DNA from: Lachnospiraceae bacterium | Lineage (GTDB): Bacteria; Bacillota; Clostridia; Lachnospirales; Lachnospiraceae | NCBI GenBank assembly: GCA_024684355.1 | Contig: JAIKXA010000095.1 | Location: 1 to 39,462, forward strand | Length of the DNA: 39,462 bases | Reading direction: 5' to 3' | Shown: positions 34,537-39,462 of the stretch, piece after piece | Numbering within the stretch: position 1 is the first letter of the stretch | How the letters are laid out: each line of letters begins with the position of its first letter | Program-made: the position numbers and the translations under genes | The notes under the pieces: model-generated | The model's input: only the letters and a program-made list of their open reading frames with translations | Database searches by the model: none | What the model was told of the DNA's origin: nothing

Positions 34537-35784
34537 TTGAGTAAGAGCGTTAATTATGAGTTCTATTTCAATGAACTTGAAAACACATATTTTGAGCTTG
34601 CATTTACCGAGCTGGCACTTGATTATTACTGTTTTAAGGAAAGAGACCTTGAAAGAAAAGATATTTCAAAAGACGGCATGTCCGAGGATTTCAGGGTACG
34701 CCTTGAAGCACTGGTTGAAAAAGCTTTAAAAGATTATGACGGATGGGAAGAAACATCCCGCGAAGCGGAAGGATTAAAGAATGAGATCCGAGACGAAGTT
34801 GAAAAGCTGGTTAAGCTGATAGACCGTCTGGAACTTGATAAATATGTGGTTGAAAGAGAACCCGTAGAGGGAGAAAGTTTTGATTATCCGAGCAACGATG
34901 AGGCTGCAAAAGTAGTACTCAGAAGCATTTTTGCGGTAAACGATAATGCCATTATCAATGAGCAGATCAAAAATGCTGTATATGAGCTTCCCGTCAGGAT
35001 GACAAAAGTAAGGTTTTTTGATATAATCAAAAACGGCATGAAACTTTATATCGGTTCGGACCGTGACATACTTGAAAGATTCATATATATGTTTGAAAGC
35101 AGTACCGGTCTTTCCGGTGACGAAGAACTTAAAAAGTTTGAAGAAAAGCCGGACCTTACCAATATAAGGATAAGATATGAGTATCTTAACGATCTGGCAG
35201 GCATATGTAATTACCTGTGTGTTATAGGAAGTGCGGGCAAGGCGGTAAGAGAAGGCAAAAGAGAAGATGTGCAGAAATTACTTGACCTGATAAAGCTTTC
35301 ATCGTCTCTTAACGAATCTGATGCCGAAAACGCAGAAAAGATACTCGGAAGCCTCGAAGGAAAGCTGGAAGATATGTCCATGAAGGTACCTGCCCTGGAG
35401 GCAAAACTGGCAGGTTACATTGAATCCGAGACAGGCGAGCTTTCGGAAAAGGCAGTACTTCTGGAAAGACTTAGAAGGCTGATGTCATCATCGCTTTATG
35501 CGGACCTGGATACGGAAGTGCCCGAAAATGTTGATGAGACAACTGTAGAAAAAGAGTTCGGAGTACTGCAGGGTAAGCTTGAAGCGGCATTTAAGGAAGG
35601 AGACAGAGCACTTAATCGTGCAAGGATGGCAGCAGCATTGTCATCCCTTCCCGTATTCTTCAATTCACGTACGGAAGTCATGAACTATGTGAGAGAAGCT
35701 CTTGACTCCTGCAGTAATAATCACGAGAAAAACATGGCGGTATCTAATATTTTGGCTTCCGGTTCGGAAGACATGGAGGAATAG
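34537..35784 (+). CDS. unrecognised soluble alpha-helical protein, 415 residues
   Basis: I do not recognise this family. The TTG start is supported by GGAGG ten bases upstream, and no better start is near. The protein has no signal peptide or membrane segment. It is rich in Glu, Lys, Leu and Asp and predicted mostly helical. It begins YEFYFNELENTYFELAFTEL and contains VYELPVRMTKVRFFDIIKNG and KLYIGSDRDILERFIYMFES, which look like a folded core, followed by coiled-coil-like helices (about residues 240-320). Its position between two permeases and a small partner protein suggests a cytosolic accessory of that complex, but this is only context. Codon use resembles the neighbours. Confidence 0.7.
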   Translation: MSKSVNYEFYFNELENTYFELAFTELALDYYCFKERDLERKDISKDGMSEDFRVRLEALVEKALKDYDGWEETSREAEGLKNEIRDEVEKLVKLIDRLELDKYVVEREPVEGESFDYPSNDEAAKVVLRSIFAVNDNAIINEQIKNAVYELPVRMTKVRFFDIIKNGMKLYIGSDRDILERFIYMFESSTGLSGDEELKKFEEKPDLTNIRIRYEYLNDLAGICNYLCVIGSAGKAVREGKREDVQKLLDLIKLSSSLNESDAENAEKILGSLEGKLEDMSMKVPALEAKLAGYIESETGELSEKAVLLERLRRLMSSSLYADLDTEVPENVDETTVEKEFGVLQGKLEAAFKEGDRALNRARMAAALSSLPVFFNSRTEVMNYVREALDSCSNNHEKNMAVSNILASGSEDMEE

Positions 35785-35790
35785 GACGAA

Positions 35791-36132
35791 GTGATCGAGT
35801 GGAGCGAAAAGCTGTTTCTTACGGACAGTGTTAAGAAAAAAGTGAATAAGATCAGGAAAAAACTCGAAAAACCGAAGAGACTCCGTTTCGGCGCTTATCT
35901 GATCACGCTCAACAATAACGGGACCGATCTGTTCGATATATATAATATCTTTATGTTCCCTGCCAAACATTTTAAAAAGGAAACGGAAAACGTAAAGATA
36001 GTCGGGGTGGCCAAAAACGAGGACGAGGCTAAGGAGCTGGCAGGCGTTATGATAAAAAGTATCCTGCAGGAGGAGCTGCCGCTTACCCCCGACGGACTGA
36101 AAGAGTATTTTAAGACGACGGCAAAAGAGTAA
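35791..36132 (+). CDS. unrecognised small basic protein, 113 residues
   Basis: I do not recognise this family. It starts with GTG at 35791, 6 bp after the preceding stop, with GGAGGA ten bases upstream inside the previous gene. The N-terminal third is basic (VKKKVNKIRKKLEKPKRLRF). The central part reads GAYLITLNNNGTDLFDIYNI, with alternating hydrophobic residues that suggest a small alpha/beta fold. The C-terminus is helical (EDEAKELAGVMIKSILQEEL). There is no signal peptide. The tight spacing implies co-translation with the 415-residue protein, and the two may act together. Confidence 0.68.
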   Translation: MIEWSEKLFLTDSVKKKVNKIRKKLEKPKRLRFGAYLITLNNNGTDLFDIYNIFMFPAKHFKKETENVKIVGVAKNEDEAKELAGVMIKSILQEELPLTPDGLKEYFKTTAKE

Positions 36133-36156
36133 TAAAAGCCGGGTTAGGAGCAGGCT

Positions 36157-37341
36157 GTGCTGACAGTTATTCTTACAATCTTAAAAATATTGGGAATAAT
36201 CATAGCGGTATTAGTTGGACTGATACTGCTTATTGTGCTGCTCGTAGGCTTTGTTCCGATAAGATATAAGGCTGCAGTAAAGTATCCTGAAGAGGGTTCT
36301 TTAAATGAGGATGTTATAAGCAGGAGAAAAAGAGATGCACTGAAAAACAAGATAAAAGGTGCAGATGAAAAAGAAGCGGCCGGTGAAAAAGAGGAAGAAA
36401 AGAAGAAGGAACTGCTCATAAAGGCAAATGCCGTAGTATCCTGGCTGCTCCACATAGTGCACGTAAGACTCGATGTTGACAGTACGGGGTTAGTGATAAC
36501 GGCCAGGCTGTTCGGGATATTTAAAGTATATTCGACCGATCCGGAAAGCGTAAAGAAACGCGAGGAAAAGCGTAAGAAAAAAGAAGAGAAGAAACGCCGT
36601 AAGGAAGAGAAAAAGAAATTAAAGGAAGAAAAGAAAAAGCCTAAAGAGCCGGATAAAAAGGAAGAAACGACCGCCGTTTTAACAGCAGCCGAAAACGAAA
36701 AAGAAACAGCTGCTAAAGATGAAGTGAAGGTTGCGGAAACAGAAAAAACCGGTGAGGAAAAAGAAAGCGGCGAGTCAGCCGATACCGTTTCGGATGAGGA
36801 TGACTTCAAGGATTTTGAAGAAGCATTCGATTTTGATGAGGATGATGAAAAAGAGACCGAAGCCTCCGATGAATATAAAGGCATAAAGGGTAAGTTTAAA
36901 AAGATAAAAGATAAGTTCGGTAAGATCAAAGAAAAGATCATATCGATAAAGGATAAGATAAAATCCTTAAACAAAAAGAAGGATTATCTTATACAGATGA
37001 AGGACAACGAAAGAGTAAGGCACGGCGTCGGATATGCCAAGGATAAGTTCTTACTTATATTAAAGAGGATACTTCCTAAAAAGTGCGCCGGATATGTTGC
37101 CTTCGGAATGGATGACCCCGCATCCACAGGAAAAATATTGGGAACCGTCAGTGCGTTTTTCCCGATATGGGGAGATCACTTCACCGTAGTACCGGACTTT
37201 GAGAACAAACGACTCGAGGTTGATGCGGACGTAAGGGGAAGGATCATGTTGGCATTGCTTGTTATACCTGCCTTAAAGGTATGGTTTAATAAGGATATAA
37301 AGTACATCCGCAGGAAAGTGGATAAATTCAAAAAATTGTAA
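36157..37341 (+). CDS. DUF2953 family protein (YtfI-like), expanded charged linker
   Basis: The GTG start follows TTAGGAG by 6 bases, giving 394 residues. One membrane segment lies at the N-terminus (ILGIIIAVLVGLILLIVLLVGF). The region VSWLLHIVHVRLDVDSTGLVITARLFGI fits the start of DUF2953, and the C-terminal block GYVAFGMDDPASTGKILG through VVPDFENKRLEVDADVRG is its most typical part. Between them lies a very Lys/Glu-rich stretch of about 150 residues (KREEKRKKKEEKKRRKEEKK and an acidic run DDFKDFEEAFDFDEDDEKE), which is much longer than in Bacillus YtfI. As in Bacillus ytfI-ytfJ, a gerW gene follows directly. The function of DUF2953 is unknown; the neighbour suggests a sporulation or germination link. 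Confidence 0.82.
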   Translation: MLTVILTILKILGIIIAVLVGLILLIVLLVGFVPIRYKAAVKYPEEGSLNEDVISRRKRDALKNKIKGADEKEAAGEKEEEKKKELLIKANAVVSWLLHIVHVRLDVDSTGLVITARLFGIFKVYSTDPESVKKREEKRKKKEEKKRRKEEKKKLKEEKKKPKEPDKKEETTAVLTAAENEKETAAKDEVKVAETEKTGEEKESGESADTVSDEDDFKDFEEAFDFDEDDEKETEASDEYKGIKGKFKKIKDKFGKIKEKIISIKDKIKSLNKKKDYLIQMKDNERVRHGVGYAKDKFLLILKRILPKKCAGYVAFGMDDPASTGKILGTVSAFFPIWGDHFTVVPDFENKRLEVDADVRGRIMLALLVIPALKVWFNKDIKYIRRKVDKFKKL

Positions 37342-37384
37342 AGCAATCAGCAACTTAAAAATATTTTAACAAGGAGAGTACAAA

Positions 37385-37792
37385 ATGGGACAGAACAATT
37401 TTGCAGACACAGTCACATCATTATTCAAGGGTATGGATTCTTTTATCTCTACCAAAACGGTTGTAGGTGATGCGGTAAGATTCGATGACGGCACCATCAT
37501 CCTTCCTCTTGTGGATGTGAGCTTCGGGGTTGGCGCAGGCGCATTTGTTAAGGACGAAAAGAAAAACAGTGCCGGCGGCGGTATGGGAGGTAAGATATCA
37601 CCTAATTCCGTACTTGTTATCAAGAACGGCGAGTGTAAGCTTGTAAGCGTTAAGAGCACTGATGTGGTATCCAAGGTCATCGATATGGTACCCGGTGTTA
37701 TAGATAAGTTTAAGAAATCACCCAAGGATAAAGCCGAGGAGAAGGAAATGATCGCTAAGGGCGAGGAATTCCTTAAGGAACAGGAGAAATAA
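37385..37792 (+). CDS. gerW: GerW family sporulation/germination protein (YtfJ)
   Basis: The 135-residue protein matches the GerW (YtfJ) family along its whole length. It has the N-terminal TSLFKGMDSFISTKTVVGDA, the segment IILPLVDVSFGVGAGAF, a Gly-rich loop NSAGGGMGGKI, and VLVIKNGECKLVSVKS. Bacillus gerW is needed for normal spore germination. Many gut clostridia that are not seen to sporulate also carry it. There is no signal peptide. AAGGAGAG precedes the ATG. It lies after the DUF2953 gene, the same order as in Bacillus, and 6 bp before a clostripain gene. Confidence 0.93.
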   Translation: MGQNNFADTVTSLFKGMDSFISTKTVVGDAVRFDDGTIILPLVDVSFGVGAGAFVKDEKKNSAGGGMGGKISPNSVLVIKNGECKLVSVKSTDVVSKVIDMVPGVIDKFKKSPKDKAEEKEMIAKGEEFLKEQEK

Positions 37793-37798
37793 AAGAAA

Positions 37799-39462
37799 AT
37801 GAAAAGAATAAAAAAATGGATAGCCATACTTATGGCTTCTGTCATGGTACTGTGCTGTTGTACGGGCTGCGAAATGCTGCTCGAGGATGACGGTGGCACC
37901 GATATAGTCAGCGGTCTTGTCGATGCATTTTTAGACGATGACGGCGGCGGAGCTGTAGGCGGCGAATCGGGCGATATTGTCGGTTCACTGTTTGACGCAT
38001 TTTTTGGCGGAAGTTCATCTGATTACGGCTGGGGTGAGTCATCATACAGCGGAGGTTTTGATAACCTTTTGGAGGAAGCACCGTCTTCTTCAAACTTCAG
38101 CTATGCCGATGTGGACAGTATCCCCCAGGGTACGGGTACAGGCAAGGCTACCATTATGGTATATATCATCGGTTCCAACCTTGAGTCGGAAAACGGCTGT
38201 GCTACCATGGATATCCAGGAGATGTGCAAGGCTGAGATCGGTGAAAACATAAACCTGATATTGGAAGCCGGCGGTGCCAAAAAGTGGCAGAATAACATCA
38301 TGACTTCAGGCAGTGTCGGAAGATACAGAGTAGTCGGAAGCGGTATACAGAAATTAGAAGACCGCGGAAGAAAGAGCATGGTAGAGCCTTCCGAGGTATC
38401 TGATTTTATAAATTATTGTAAGACCAATTATCCTGCAGACAGATATATGTTTATCTTCTGGGATCACGGCGGAGGAACTCTTGCCGGATTCGGAAGCGAT
38501 GAGCTTGCTACCGGAGAGCTTTCACTTGATGAAATATCTTCCGTATTTAAGAGTTGCGGCATTAAGTTTGATTTTATCGGATTTGATGCGTGTCTTATGG
38601 GTACTGTTGAGACAGCATATGCTCTTAACGGAAGTGCCGATTACCTTATAGCTGCAGAGGAAGAGGAGCCCGGATACGGCTGGTCATATACGGGCTGGCT
38701 TAAGGCTCTGAACAAAAATACAAGCATTGAAACAGAAAAACTCGGAAGTATCATAGTAGATGACTTCGTGGCTTCTAACGGCAGACAGAATGTAACATTA
38801 AGCGTTATCGATCTTAAGAAGATCGAGAATGTTTATTCGAAACTCTGTGAGCTTTGTTCTGCAGGAAATAAAGAGATAGCATCAGGCAATTATGCAGGAC
38901 TTGCAAAAGCCAGAAAAAATACAAAAGCATACGGCGGCGGACAGTTTGAACAGATCGACATAATAGATTTCTGTAACAAGTGCGGTCTTAACGGTGCGGA
39001 CGCGGTTGCAGCTTCCGTAAAGGAAGCAGTGGTATATCATAAGACTAATATAAGCAATACCAACGGTCTTGCGATGTATTTCCCTTATGATTATCCGAGC
39101 TATTATAAGTCAGTAAAAGCCATGATGAAGAGCTTCGGTATGGATGATGGAAAGGCTACCGGTTTCTTCGGCAACTTCCTTTCTGCAAGGTCCGGCGGCA
39201 GCAGCCATGGGGCATCATCCTCACCTTTCGGTTCATTCTTCAGAAGCATGGATTACAGCGGTGAAGAGTGGTACAGTGCAGATGCTGCAGCTACCGTCAA
39301 TCCCGCAGGCTTTGACCTCACAGAAGAAGGACTGCTCGCTCTTACTGATGTTAACGGCGGAAAGGTACTCGAACTTACCGACGAGCAGTGGGACGAGATC
39401 GCTTATGCGGATATAGGCGTATATCTTGATGACGGCGAAGGCTATATAGACCTCGGCCGTGA
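37799..39462 (+). CDS. clostripain-family (C11) cysteine peptidase, lipoprotein, cut by window end
   Basis: This gene is missing from the ORF track because it has no stop in the window; the frame from ATG 37799 is open to the last base (554 codons). The N-terminus is a signal peptide with a lipobox-like CTGC, so it should be a surface lipoprotein. An acidic Gly/Asp-rich linker precedes the catalytic domain. TIMVYIIGSNLESENGCAT is the conserved C11 start, FIFWDHGGG holds the catalytic histidine and FDACLMGTVETAY the catalytic cysteine. Clostripain-type enzymes cut after basic residues; the exact specificity is not readable. YFPYDYPSYY and the following Ser/Gly linker lead into a C-terminal region that continues outside. 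An AGGAGA site lies 11 bases upstream of the ATG, inside gerW. Confidence 0.93.
   Translation, partial: MKRIKKWIAILMASVMVLCCCTGCEMLLEDDGGTDIVSGLVDAFLDDDGGGAVGGESGDIVGSLFDAFFGGSSSDYGWGESSYSGGFDNLLEEAPSSSNFSYADVDSIPQGTGTGKATIMVYIIGSNLESENGCATMDIQEMCKAEIGENINLILEAGGAKKWQNNIMTSGSVGRYRVVGSGIQKLEDRGRKSMVEPSEVSDFINYCKTNYPADRYMFIFWDHGGGTLAGFGSDELATGELSLDEISSVFKSCGIKFDFIGFDACLMGTVETAYALNGSADYLIAAEEEEPGYGWSYTGWLKALNKNTSIETEKLGSIIVDDFVASNGRQNVTLSVIDLKKIENVYSKLCELCSAGNKEIASGNYAGLAKARKNTKAYGGGQFEQIDIIDFCNKCGLNGADAVAASVKEAVVYHKTNISNTNGLAMYFPYDYPSYYKSVKAMMKSFGMDDGKATGFFGNFLSARSGGSSHGASSSPFGSFFRSMDYSGEEWYSADAAATVNPAGFDLTEEGLLALTDVNGGKVLELTDEQWDEIAYADIGVYLDDGEGYIDLGR

Overview
The window looks like a chromosomal segment of an anaerobic, low-to-mid GC Firmicute, most likely a Lachnospiraceae relative of Butyrivibrio or Roseburia. 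The reasons are a CIRCE-controlled hrcA-grpE-dnaK-dnaJ block, a VTC/DUF4956/CotH cluster, gerW (ytfJ) beside a DUF2953 gene, RqcH, clostripain, Shine-Dalgarno sites of the AGGAGG type, and sigma-A promoters that often carry an extended -10. The assignment is inference; no rRNA is present. Every supported gene lies on the + strand.

Layout. (1) 1-1440: the 3' part of hemW and a histidine phosphatase, closed by a terminator. (2) 1530-4323: a surface or polymer cluster of VTC-domain protein, DUF4956 membrane protein and a short CotH-like protein that seems to lack the catalytic half. (3) 4327-9171: a copper ATPase with heavy-metal domains at both ends, its own strong promoter and an operator-like repeat cluster, then a methyl-accepting chemotaxis protein and a terminator. 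(4) 9218-17159: the heat-shock block with promoter and CIRCE, then dnaJ with its own promoter and a hairpin leader. dnaJ overlaps a 909-residue protein that fuses a Tet(M)/EF-G-like ribosomal GTPase to a YacP/Rae1-type NYN nuclease domain. (5) 17181-25118: an exporter operon of three HlyD-type adaptors, one large two-lobed FtsX permease and two ATPases, the second with an AbrB-like tail. (6) 25119-25772: rpmF, tRNA-Arg(CCG) and a strong structured terminator RNA. (7) 25744-39462: a dense run of diguanylate cyclase, cysteine desulfurase, PHP phosphatase, RqcH, a Derlin/rhomboid-like pseudoprotease with a zinc-binding tail, two ABC-2-type permeases without an ATPase, two unrecognised proteins, a DUF2953 protein, GerW and a clostripain-family lipoprotein cut by the window end.

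The best candidate for something little described is the GTPase-nuclease fusion at 14430-17159. It combines two activities that in other bacteria act separately at the ribosomal A site, and it is translationally coupled to a chaperone gene. Its own reading frame also contains a perfect 19-bp inverted repeat. RqcH, 12 kb away, is a second translation quality-control factor. Whether these work together is not shown by the sequence.
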